In this document: one piece after another, positions 48,066-60,570 of the stretch
Layout: each line of letters starts with the position of its first letter
Numbering within the stretch: position 1 is the stretch's first letter
Assembly: GCF_026745355.1 (NCBI RefSeq)
Contig: NC_079208.1
Coordinates: 19,688,830-19,752,829 of the forward strand
DNA: 64,000 bases
Reading direction: 5' to 3'
DNA from: Beta vulgaris subsp. vulgaris
Lineage: Eukaryota; Streptophyta; Magnoliopsida; Caryophyllales; Amaranthaceae
Notes under the pieces: generated by a model
What the model was told of the DNA's origin: nothing
Database searches by the model: none
Seen by the model: the letters and a program-made list of their open reading frames with translations, nothing else
Program-made: the position numbers and the translations under genes

Positions 48066-49130
48066 TAGTACCTTTTGTAGCACTGATTTTGTGAATTAGG
48101 ATCTTTATTGTTTTATTTTGTCAACTAGTACCTTTTGTAGCACTGATTTTGTGAATTAGGACCTTTATTGTTTTATTTTGTCAACTAGTACCTTAAGTCC
48201 TTTAATTTTTTGTTTTCAGTACCTTTACTTCATGTTCCGGCCAAAATGGTCAACAATTCGATGTTGACTTCAATTCTCCCTCCAAATTTTGCGATTTTTT
48301 TGCTTCTAATGGAGTGTGCTCTCACTCTCCTCTTTTAACTCCATTTCCCCCCAATTTTCCACTCTTTCATCTTCCATATTTACTTTCTTACCAACCCCAG
48401 TTCAGTTTTAGTAAATACTCTCTCTCCTCTCACATTCTCTCTTCTCTCTCTCTCTCCCTCTCTTTCTTCCTTTGGCCATTCAGTCGAACCTTGGTCCAAC
48501 CAATCAAAAAGCTCACAGCCCATGTGTCCACTCTCCTCATCATAAAATTTGCATGCTACAAATTTCCTCACTTGATTATCAATGGTCCATGATCTTTTTT
48601 TCGGCAACTAGGACTCCACATCTACATTTCCTAGTATGTCTGGCTGAGGAAGATCTAGACTTTGAAGAAGACATTTTTGTATAAGATTAAAACAAACAAA
48701 AAATTAGCCCTAATTTTTCGAAAATAAAACCAAAAGGAATTGGTATAACATACCTCTGAAATTGGAAAAGACTTAAATTGGAATCCAATTCCCAACAGTT
48801 GAATTATCTTTCACAAGGTAAAATTTAGGGTTGGCAGGGAGAATTTTGATGAGAGTGGTCAAGGGTACTGTTTTTTGGGGAAGGGATGGATGTAAATGGG
48901 AGAAATATTTCGGGCGAGTGGGAGAGAGGAGTTAAAAGACTTAATGTGCAACACACGCGCTAAATTTGGAGGGAGAATTGAAGTCAACATTGGATTATTG
49001 ACCATTTTGGCCGGAAAATGGAGAAGATACTGAAAATAAAAGATTAAAGACTTAAAGGTACTAGTTGACAAAATAAAACAACAAAAGTACTAGTTCACAA
49101 AATCAGTGCTACAAAAGGTACTATTTCACA
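48066..49130. mobile_element. Fold-back / MULE-like element downstream of AHP
   Basis: About 250-300 bp at the left (TGAAATAGTACCTTTTGTAG..., through GGCCAAAATGGTCAAC to TTTTAACTCC) recurs in reverse complement at about 48870-49127. The interior (48360-48870) is pyrimidine-rich with no transposase. Long inverted ends suit a Mutator-type non-autonomous element. No clear 9-11-bp target duplication was found. The start lies about 390 bp after the AHP stop codon. Confidence 0.65.
48068..48187. repeat. 60-bp tandem duplication in the left inverted end
   Basis: 48068-48127 and 48128-48187 differ mainly at one base (GATCTTT against GACCTTT). The right inverted end carries only a diverged version of this. 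Confidence 0.95.
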
Positions 49131-50024
49131 ATTTTTCCTTTAGTTAATGAATCTATACAAAGAAAACGCACACACTCACGCAGACATGTGTAAAACATCT
49201 TGGAAAAGCAGGTCAAACAATATGGTGTAAAATAGAGTTAAGTACACAATTGGGTACTAAACTTTGCCTTTTGTTCTAGTTTAGGTACTCAACTTTCAAA
49301 AGTTCCAGTTTGGGTACTCAAAATGGACGTCCGTTACTTTTTGTGGAAATTTTGTTAAATATGTCGTTTGATGTGTTTTTCTAGGCGTGTGTGGCACACA
49401 AAACGTCACCTAATGATTATCATCAATTGGGCCTTTTTTTGGCGGGTTTTATCAACTTCTTTCTTCTTTTATTGTACTTATACTCAGTAACTCTTTACTT
49501 CCCTCCCACTCACTCTTTATTTAAATTACTGCTACCTTTGTCTTTTTCATTTACTCCATATTTTAACAGTGTGGCCAGCATCACTACCCAGAAAATTTCC
49601 AAAAGTAACTGAGACTTCTGAACAATGTATATTCTTCATTTACTCCATTTATTAATAGTTCTTCATTTATGTCTTTTGGTGGTACTTTTTGTTTTCATTT
49701 TTGGTTGTTGTGTTTGGTGGAGTAAAAACTAATGTTTGTTTTTGGTTTGCACGCATTAAAAATTTGATTTTTGGAACTAGTTTAACGTAATTTTGTTGGA
49801 TTTGTTTGTTTAATGTTGCTAATTACGTTTAGAGTTTGATAATTAGTGTAAAATTAGTAAATTGATTTTTTTTCCTAATTGGGGTTAGGGTTTTGCAGAA
49901 ACAACAAATTTTGGCTGTTATTTGTGCTTGGAGTTGGTTTGTAGAACTTATTTATGAATAATTAGAGTTTGTAATCAACAATGGTGAAAGTTAAATTAAA
50001 AAAAGTTTTTGTTTTGGACTAGGT

Positions 50025-50321
50025 ATGAAAGCGTTGCAGCTTGCACACCCATGTTCCAACCAGGATATTCTTGTGACCCGCATGTTCAATAGGCTAATGT
50101 GGGAGGATCAAATTATGGTTGAGCAAACATGTAAAAAGTGGAAGTTGTGGTGGAGACTCAGAGCATATGGTGATGTTGTGTGGCCTAATGAGCGTAGGAA
50201 AACAGAGACTTGGATTTTGAATGACATACTATACAAAAATGGAAGGGACCTCCATATATGGCTGAACAAAGACATGACTGTCTACTTTGATGGGTTCCCC
50301 CTATTGTTCAAGGAGGATTAA
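50025..50321 (+). CDS. Unrecognised 98-codon ORF inside the MULE
   Basis: Open, with a Trp/Lys/Arg-rich centre (MWEDQIMVEQTCKKWKLWWR, then WPNERRKTETWILNDIL). The composition looks protein-like, but I know no family for it. It sits upstream of the MURA gene in the same direction. It may be an accessory ORF or a captured host fragment. No membrane or signal segment. Confidence 0.35.
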   Translation: MKALQLAHPCSNQDILVTRMFNRLMWEDQIMVEQTCKKWKLWWRLRAYGDVVWPNERRKTETWILNDILYKNGRDLHIWLNKDMTVYFDGFPLLFKED

Positions 50322-50670
50322 AGCTGAAGATTGTTACATTTTTGTGCTTATTTTTTGGTGGATAGGTTAATGGTGGTAGTGTTTGGCTATGTCATAGCTG
50401 TATTTAGGGGAGAATGTGACAGCCACTGGCTTTGTTTAGGGTGGTTGTCACTACTATGACAATATTATTGTTGTTGCTGATATGAATGCAGGTCCCAAAT
50501 AAATTAAGTATGTTGGTTATGTAATTAGTTGGAGCCTGCCACTTTTGTATGAATATAATATCTTGGTTATTTATGAAAGTATTTGAAGAATTGAAGCCTT
50601 GTTTCAACAGTATAATATAATATCATTGTCTCATCATTCCTTACACTTAATTTAATATATAAATGTTTGT

Positions 50671-53659
50671 ATGCCATATTCTATGGAACTAAAACCTTGC
50701 ATGATTGTGCACCATGGTGGAGAATGGTTTATTAATGTTGACATTAGGTATGATGGTGGTCAAGTAAGTTTGTATGAGAATTTACCTGATAATGTTGATG
50801 TTTCATATGTAAAACAAACCATAGAGAACTTGGATTACAATGACATTATTAAGCTTCATTTTCTTGATCCTAGGAAAGATTTTAGTACCGGAATTAGGTA
50901 CTTGGGCTATGCTAAGCAAATAAATGATCCATTTTTAGCACTGCTATTACAGTACAAGCTTGTACATGTGTACACAGAACATGCAAGTGTTAGGCTATTT
51001 GGGAGCTGTAATGGAAGGAGTGGAGTTGGGTCAAGTCAGTGTGGTCAAGGGTCATTTGTGCAATTGTTGTGTGTTGGACATGAAATATTGGTCCCTGAAA
51101 ATACTGACCATACTAGAAATGATACCCATGTAGATATAGACTATAATACAGGAGGCACAGACGAGGATGATGATGAGTTTGTTATTGCTAGAATCAAAGT
51201 GAGTGAAGACAAAAAAAAGCAACGGTCTTATAAGAAAGAAATAGGTATGCTAAAGAGAGTAGCTGCAACTAAGGGCATGACTGAGAGTTTGTTTGGAAGT
51301 GACTTTGAAGGGGATAGTGATCTTGATAGTCCTAGTGAAGATGAAGATGATCACTATGGGAACTTAGAAGCTCCACCTTCAAGAAAAAAAGAACCATAGT
51401 TCTAGCAAAGGGGTAGATGGAGGGGATGTTGGAGTTGACTCTAAATTTTATGTAAGTCAACATTTTGAAAATGAAAAGGCTTTAAGAAAAGCAATAATTG
51501 ATTACTCAATTGAGATTGGGAGAGACATACCATTCAGTAGGAATGACTGCAACAAGGTAGGGCCTAGATGCATCAACAAGGATAAAGGTTGTCCTTGGAG
51601 GATTTAGGCTTCATGCGAGAAGACGAACTGAAACTTTGTGGTGATAACCTTGGTGTCCAATCACACTTGTGGAAGAGCCCTTAAAAACAGAAAGATGACA
51701 ACTACTTGGATTGCTAAAAATTATCAGAGTAAGTTCAAAATAAACCCTTACATGAGGCTACAAGATATAGAGACAGTCTGACGAGAGTGGGGGATTAAGG
51801 TGAATAGAGTTGTAGCATACAGAGCTAGGAGGAGGGGGAAGAGTTTAATTGTAAGAGAGTATATGGAGCAATATACCTTGCTGCCAAGGTATGTTGCAGA
51901 GATACAAATGAGTAACTGGGCAAATACAGTCATAATTAAGATGGATGGTAATGTTTTTGAAAGAATCTACATTTGTTTCGAGGCACTAAAAAAGGTTTTC
52001 TTAGTTGGATGTAGGCCTTTTATATCTCTTGATGGTTGTTTCTTAAAAGGACCCTATGGTGGACAACTTTTAGTTGTTGTTGGGAGAGATGAGAATAACC
52101 AAATATTGCCAATTGCATGGGAAGTAGTGGAGGTTGAATCTACTTCTAGTTGGACATGGTTTTTGATACTTTTAGGGGAAGATTTGAGAACAAATGAAGG
52201 TACTGGCTATACTTTCATGTCTGATCAGCAGAAGGGTTTATTGAGAGGTGTGTCAGATGTGTTTCCATAAGCTGAGACCAGGGTATGTGCTAGGCATGTC
52301 TACTGTAACATCAGAGGGGTGTTTTGTGGTGGTCTAGAGTACATGAAGCAGTTCTGGATCATAGCAAAGAGCACCATGGAAAATGAATTTTTATGTAACA
52401 TAGAAGAGATGAGGAAAATATATACTGCAACTCCTGATGATCTTCTAAATAGGAACTACAAGAAATGATGTAGAGCGTTCTACACTCTTACGTCTTGTTG
52501 TGATAGTGTGGCTAACAATATGAGTGAAGTTTTCAATGCCTACATATTGAACTCAAGGCATAAATCTATCATAACTATGTCAGATGACATCAGGGAGGAC
52601 TTAATGGAAAGGGTGCACAAGAAGAGAGATGAAATAGGTAAGAAAGAGATGTTGTTGTGTCCAAGCATACAACAGCAAGTTGAAAAGCACAAGATTTTTG
52701 CTACTGGATGGAATGCATTCTGGGATGGGGTTTCTATTATGGGGTGAGGGAAGGGGTAACACAAACAAAATATGTGGTGAATTTGGATGTCATAACTTAC
52801 AGCTGTAATGGATGGCAAATAAGTGGGATTCCTTGCAAATATGGAGTAGTTGTAATTCGAAACAAAGTTGACTAACCAGAATAATATCTTAACCAATTCT
52901 TCACAAAAAAAGTGTATTTGAAGTCATATGACTACTTGTTGGAGCCTCTAAATGGACCAGAAGAGTGGTATAGTTCAGAAACTTTGGTCATTACCCCAAA
53001 ACTGAAGAAAGTGAACAATAGGCGCTAAGTGAAGAGAATGAAGGAAGTTGGAGAAAAGTTACAAAGTCAAGAAACTTGAAAAAAAACAGGCTCAGTAATG
53101 ACATGCAACCTATGTGGTCTTCAAGGGCATAACAAGAGAGGTTGCAAGAATGTACCTACAGAGTCTGTGCACATAGGTGTAAGTGAATCGAGTACTAGCC
53201 ACAAAAGTAGGAGCAAATGCACCCATGCACCACAGAGGTATAGGTGTATACACCTAACCAAGTGGCTACCAAAGAGTTGCTACTCTCCAAGCTAAACCAC
53301 CATAACAGCCACCAAGTCAACCAACACCTCAGCCAACACCCCAAGCAAATCCATCACCCAATCCCACGTACAACACAACAACCACACAAACCACCCGTCA
53401 AAAGAAGAGTAGCATATTATTCAAATTATGAGGGTGAGCAGACTATATATTCATTCAGTCAAGACTACTCATTCAGTCAGTCACAACCAGAGAAGGGTTC
53501 ACAAGCTTCACAAACAATAACAAGCCAATCCTTACAGGTATGTGATTTAATTGAATTAGCTAACATTTTTATTACCTTATAATCTGTCCATGTATTTTGA
53601 ATTAGTTTCTTTATATTCAGGACCTAGTATTGGCTCAAAGGATGCAAAGGCGACTTTAG
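50671..53659 (+). pseudogene. MURA-like MULE transposase, broken
   Basis: A PB1-like N-terminal domain (VHHGGEWFINVDIRYDGG) and acidic linker run open to 51399. After a frame change come the MuDR DNA-binding domain (HFENEKALRKAIIDYSIEIG), a stop at 51605, and the MULE DDE domain with Asp 52031 (SLDGCFLKG), Asp 52223 (MSDQQKG) and Glu 52526 (MSEVFNAY). A SWIM-like finger (SCNGWQISGIPC, 52802-52840) and a CCHC knuckle CNLCGLQGHNKRGC (53104-53145) follow. A GT-AG intron (about 53539-53621) precedes a short last exon ending at 53659. The DDE residues survive, but at least two frame changes and several stops remain. Confidence 0.85.
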
Positions 53660-53860
53660 TTCAAAGGTAACTTATATTTAGTTAATAATATGCTAGTACA
53701 AAGCTTGATATGTCAACTAGAGTCCTAAATATACCCCTTACATAGTTATATGGTACCATAAACAAACAAGGAGCAAAATGTGTACACAAATCCAAGCCTT
53801 AACACTCAAAAATACATCCTTTTTTCATTTTAAGCATCATATATTTAGATTCATCCTTCC

Positions 53861-56800
53861 ATGGGTACGAAATCACGCTCTAATGTTTTTGCACCACATG
53901 ACATGGAAGCTTTGACACACGCTCTCCAGGAGAAGCTTACAGAGGAAATTACAGAAAAGGTGACGGAGAAACTCACGGAAAGTTCAACGCGGTCCTTTTA
54001 GAGTATGGTTCATTGGTGATACATCAATCTAAACTGGATCGTCCTTTGGAAGACAAAGCTAGCCATCCTAACACACAAAAATCAGCACGATCTATACTTG
54101 AGTTAGAGGTAACTACTATCCTTCTTATAATTTCAAAAACTAAGTAATTATATAAATTAACCTCAATTTATTTACTTTTGAAGGAACAAATGCCTTGCCA
54201 GCTTTTACTAGATGTAAAAGAGAAGGGATTGATTGTGGTGGCTGAAGAAAATGCACAACCACGAAGTGAACAAGCAAATAGTCCATCATGAGTCTGTGAA
54301 CAATGAGCATTTGATGGTTAATGTAGTCACCACCACTCCTGGTGACGACGACTTTACTCTCCCGTTGCCTAAAACTGTCGATTGATATAAATGTCTTGAC
54401 TGACGCTCGTGGTGGTTATGTGTTGTTGGCCATTAGCATGGGTGAGGTTTTCAGACGAGGTAAAATGAAGCAACTAAAATCCATATTCATATTCATTTAT
54501 TTAATTCATATCTATTATGTATTAACTAACTAAGTTGAATGTTTCTCCATTTGAATTAATAGATTTTGGAGAGAATAAACAAGCCCAAGGAAAGCAAGGC
54601 GGACTCACCTCCTCTAGAAAAGGCGAAGGAAAAGGAGAGTTCAATCAAGCCAAAGAAGGCCATTTCGGATAAAGGAACGCAAGTTTCTAAAGGTTCAAGT
54701 CGCCAACAAAGTCCTTCTAAAGATACTTGGATTGAGTCATCAACGCTTCAATGTCTCACTAAGGCATGCTTATGACTACATGCAAATATGTGTGATATGC
54801 CGGATGAAACACCTGTGCAGGTTAAGTTGGGTATCACGGAATTCAACTACCACGAGGAAACATCAACATGGGTGTCCAAGGTTGATGTGAAGGAGTTCCT
54901 TTTCTGAGAGATGTTGAATGTTTCATTGATTCAAGCATTCATGAGGTATAACATTTGTACTTATGAAAGATATGAACTTTCTTTGCAATATCTAATAATA
55001 TGTCTATGTTATGTACTTTGTTGTGCTTTGTATTGAAGATTACTCCAAGATTCTCCTTGTGGACACGATCAGTTTGGGTGGTTATGTCCAAATTTCGTCC
55101 GAGCTGACAATTGTTTGCAAAACACATGTGAGGTTAAGGACTATATTTGGCTATTTCTCAAAATAGCTAAACGTGCACAATATAAGTTCATATTTGCCCC
55201 TCGTTTTGAAGAGTATAGTTCTTAACCTTGTATCAATTTTTAGCACTTAATAATTATTATACAATACAAGCACTCATATGATTGCTTCCTAACCTTTTTT
55301 GGGATTTTAGTACCCATTGGCCGCTTCTTGTGATTTGTCTTTCAAACAACACAGTATATCAGTTTGATTTTGCAGCTCAAGATCCATCACGATCCTTACT
55401 CCCCAAATCATGCATAAGTAGGTATGTTTATTACTTAAAATGCTTATTATTAGCATAACACGTTTCACTAATTTCAGCCTTTGTCCGCTTCTCACATGAA
55501 ATTAACATAACTAAAGTTGTTTGAATAAGGTTGAGAGAACATGAAAAGTTCCTCAGTGGAATACAATGAAAGTAATACATATTATTTAAGCTACTTATTT
55601 CTTTCACAAAAAACAAACGTGTATGTTTCTTACATGATTTTTTAATGTAATTCTATACTTAGTGTGCTCAACAACCCGGGGGAACCGACTGTGGCTACTA
55701 TGTGTTGAGGTTCATGTTCGATGTAACCTTAAGTTGCAAGGAAGTGGGGGGATCTTGAGAAGGTATTATACATAACAACCCATTTGGCCGTTTCAGGCCT
55801 ATTTTGGCCTTTCAAGTTCAATTTACTTAGTTTCCCACATTTAGCCACATGTTAGGACATATATAGTACTAATAGCAACATATATAACCGTTAGAGTCAA
55901 GAAAAATCATTTTTCATGCTTTGAAACCTATTTTAGGTTAATGAAGGTCATTTAGGGCCGATATTAGATTTTCATATTCATTCTCCTTAATTCTCACATT
56001 TAGTTTCATGTTATAATAACAACATATTTAATCTTTAGAGTCAAGTACAGTCCACTCATATGCTCTCAATCCATTTTGGGTAGATAAATATCATTTTGGG
56101 TAAATGAAGGTCGTTTCGGGACTATTTTGGTCTTTCAAGTTCAATTTACTTAGTTTTCCACATTTAGCCACATGTTAGGACATATATAGTACTAATAGCA
56201 ACATATATAACCACTACAGTCAAGAAAAATCATTTTTCATGCTTTGAAACCCATTTTGAGTAAATAAAGGTCAATTAGGGTCGATAATAGATTTTCATGT
56301 TCATTCTCCTTAATTCCCGCATTTTGTCTCATGTTAGAACATGCATAGCTATAATAACAACATATTTAACCATTAGAGTCAAGTAAAGTCCACTCATATG
56401 CCTCAATTCATTTTGGGTAGATAAATATCATTTTGGGTGAATGAAGGTCGTTTCGGGCCGATTTTGGCCTTTCAAGTTCAATTTACTTAGTTTTCCATAT
56501 TTAGCCACATGTTAGGACATATATAGTACCAATAGTAATATATATAATCATTAGAGTAAAGAAAAATCATTTTTCATGCTCTGAAACCTATTTTGGGTAG
56601 ATGAAGGTCATTTAGGGTTGATATTATATTATATATTTTCATGTTCATTTTCTTTAATTCCCGCATTTAATCTCACATTAGAATATGTATAGATAATTAG
56701 CTATGATAACAGCATATTTAACCATTAGAGTAAAGTAAAATCATTTTTCATGTTTTGAAACCCATTTTGGGTAAATGAAGGCCATTTCAGACCGATTTTT

Positions 56801-57170
56801 TACTTCTTAGCTCAACATTCATTAACCTCCCGCACTTATTATCATTTTATGGTCATATATAGTTCTAATAATTAAGTACATATGAAAGTGAATGAGTTAA
56901 CTAAAGTTCACTCACATGCTATGAAATCCATTTTGGGTAATTATGATTGTCATTCTTGGCCGATTTTTGTTTTTAATCTCGAGTTCCTTATTCTTACATT
57001 ATATTATTTGCTTAATCTCTTTAGAGTCAACTGAAGTCTTACGTGTGTTTCCTTATGTTTTTTATAAGGTATTCCTCAAGGGCAAGCCAAGGGAGGGTTC
57101 TTTCACCACCGTCGAGATAAACGAGGTTCGGGATTTGCTAGCACGCTACCTTACCGACATTTGCATGTGA
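53861..57170 (+). pseudogene. Ulp1-like (C48) protease gene of the MULE, multi-exon
   Basis: ATG at 53861 starts an exon with a KLTEEITEKVTEKLTES heptad-like run. Later exons hold a basic linker (54566-54770), FNYHEETSTWV and EMLNVSLIQAFMR (54840-54940). The protease core follows: HWPLLVICLSNNTVYQFDF with catalytic His at 55315 and an Asp, then PGGTDCGYYVLRFMFD with catalytic Cys at 55690. The last exon (57068-57170) ends at TGA. The nucleophile is intact, in contrast to the copy at 11397. A stop near 53998 and others near 54385 and 54772 suggest decay or unseen splicing. Ulp1 enzymes cleave SUMO-like modifiers. The role in transposons is unknown. Confidence 0.7.
55770..56990. repeat. Higher-order tandem repeat (~330 bp, two ~165-bp halves) in a Ulp1 intron
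   Basis: GGCCTTTCAAGTTCAATTTAC recurs at 55806, 56129 (as GGTCTTTC) and 56466, spacings 323 and 337 bp. Between them a diverged half-unit has the same skeleton: CATGTTAG-ACATATATAG, then AACCATTAGAGTCAAG, then CATTTTGGGTAxATGAAGGTCxTTT. The array ends just before the last protease exon. Confidence 0.85.
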
Positions 57171-57180
57171 AGATGATGTC

Positions 57181-57300
57181 CGGGCTTTGAGCTTCTTTGT
57201 TCTTATTATGTTACTAGTTACTTACATGATGTTTATTTTTGATTTTAGTACTTATTTAAAACTTCATTTTAGTACATTCTTAATATATATACATATATAT
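57181..57300. other. Spacer ending in TA-rich DNA
   Basis: The last 25 bases (57277-57300) are TA/TACA-rich, forming the left border of the next element. Confidence 0.5.
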
Positions 57301-58536
<1,236 letters not shown>

Positions 58537-59774
58537 GAGGTAGGATCCGCTAAAAACACCTCTTAATCTGAAAACTGAAAACAAGGGTAACTTTTAACCC
58601 CTTTAGAGTAACTTTTAACACTTTTAGGGTAACTTTTTCCAGTTTTGGGGTAACTTTATTATATTAAGGTGAGTTCTATATATTTCAAGGGCAACTTTAT
58701 TTATTGTAAGATAACTATTACCACTTTAGGGTAACTTTTACCATTTTTAGGATAACTTTTACCACTTTAAAGGTAACTTTATTTATTAATATAAGAGTAA
58801 CTATTATCATTTTTAGGGTAACTTTTAAGACTTTTAGGATAACTATTATATATTTTAAGGGTAACTTTTACCAATTATCAAAATTGAAAAAAAGTTCATC
58901 AAACAAACAGAAATCTACTTCGAAGCTGAGCGCTGAAGCTCCAATGGCGACATAGAAGGAAATCACGGAAACCCTAATTTGAAGTTCCATATCAACACAA
59001 AACCATAATTAAGATAAGAAAACTCAAAAACTCAAAAGCAATACAAGGTAATTTTTTTCGATCTTAAACAGAGGAAAAATCAAAAAAATAATGTATAGCG
59101 AAAGAACACAAAGATTCAGCTGAAATTAGCCAATTGAAACACAAATAAATACGAAACACATACAATTTTTCAAACAACTAGAGAAAAATTGAGCTAAAAT
59201 TAGCAATTCGCAAGTTTAAGAATGAGTAATTGAACTTTGAAATTATTATTAACAAAAAAAACTCAATCACCGACGAACGAAGAAGATCTGTAACGGTGAA
59301 CGAACGAAGAAGATGTTGCGCGAAGACCACGACGAAATCACCGGCGAACCGGAATCTGCCGGCGAACCGGAAAGCGAAACCTCTACAGCGCCGAAAGTGT
59401 GCGAAAGAGAAGGAGTGAGAGGAAAGACGAAGATGTCGTAGGTTGTGCGGCACGATTTGTTGGTGGTGGTATGGTTGCTGGAGTTGTTGTTTTGGGCTGC
59501 ATCAAAGCAGAGGAGTAAAGAGAGAAGTAGAGATGCAAATCTTTTCTGCCATTGATGGAGGAAAGAGAAAAAAAAATGGAAGGGTTAAGCGGCACGATCA
59601 AAATCTGGGTTGATCTTTAGAGGAGAGAGAGTGGGGTGGAGTTTGATGAGTGAGAGGGAGTGTTAGACTGGGAGAGAGGGAATTGAGATATAAACCGTAC
59701 GATCAAAATCAACGGTTCAGATATCTTGTTTTCAGTTTTCAGATTAACTAGTGGTTTTCACAAGATCTTGTTCC
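58537..59774. mobile_element. Microsatellite-bordered element, copy B (inverted to A)
   Basis: The left end GAGGTAGGATCCGCTAAAAAC matches the right end of copy A. The right end (ACTAGTGGTTTTCACAAGATCTTGTTCC) matches the left end of A, both in reverse complement. Next to the GGATCC end lies the same GGGTAACTTTTA repeat array (58585-58870). The other half (58880-59720) differs from A. It contains a purine-rich, exon-like stretch (59270-59420) of no known family. No transposase. Confidence 0.65.
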
Positions 59775-59775
59775 T

Positions 59776-59846
<71 letters not shown>

Positions 59847-59934
59847 CATATATATATTATATTATGTATACATATATGTATGTATATGTACATATACATA
59901 TGTATACATATATATATATATATTATATATATAT

Positions 59935-59966
<32 letters not shown>

Positions 59967-59985
59967 TATATGTATATATAGTATA

Positions 59986-60034
<49 letters not shown>

Positions 60035-60406
60035 CATATTACATACATATATATATATATACATATATAATATAATATATATATATATATATATATACAT
60101 ATATATATACATACATATATACATATATATATATAAATACATATATACATATATATATACATATATATACATACATATATATATACATATATATATACAT
60201 ATATATCATATATATATACATATATATACATATATATATACATATATATAATATATACATATATATACATATATATATACAATATAATACATATATATAC
60301 ATATATATACATATATATTACATATATTACATATAATATACATATATATACATTATATATACATATATATCATATATATATACATATAATATATATATAT
60401 ATATTC

Positions 60407-60441
<35 letters not shown>

Positions 60442-60570
60442 CATATTATATATATTATTATACATATATACATATATACATATATATATACATATACATA
60501 TATACATATATATACATATATATATATATATATGTATATATGTATATATGTATATATGTATATATATGTA
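59775..60570. repeat. ~0.8-kb TATA/TACATA/TATGTA compound microsatellite
   Basis: Almost wholly TA with interspersed C (TATACATA) and G (TATGTATA). G-containing units dominate at both edges (59838-60025 and 60530-60570) and C-containing units the middle (60035-60520). Long Tyr/Ile frames run through it on both strands and are not genes. Confidence 0.95.

Larger units (their letters stand above)
49215..57180 (+). mobile_element. Kaonashi-type MULE (KI-MULE): MURA transposase plus Ulp1 protease
   Basis: A broken MURA-like transposase (50671-53659) is followed in the same direction by a Ulp1-like protease gene (53861-57170), the gene pair that defines KI-MULEs. At the left (49230-49335) the phrase GGGTACT(A/C)AACTTT is repeated three times, as in many MULE termini. 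No matching inverted end was found right of 57170; KI-MULEs are known to lack long terminal inverted repeats. Borders are therefore estimates. Confidence 0.7.

Noticed and set aside
45711..48187. Two separate 60-bp tandem duplications as a possible sequence-file line duplication
   Set aside because: Both have internal mismatches and their edges fall at different phases, so they are natural duplications.
48314..48592. 92-codon ORF inside the fold-back element
   Set aside because: Pyrimidine-rich low-complexity reading with no motif. The opposite strand is also open.
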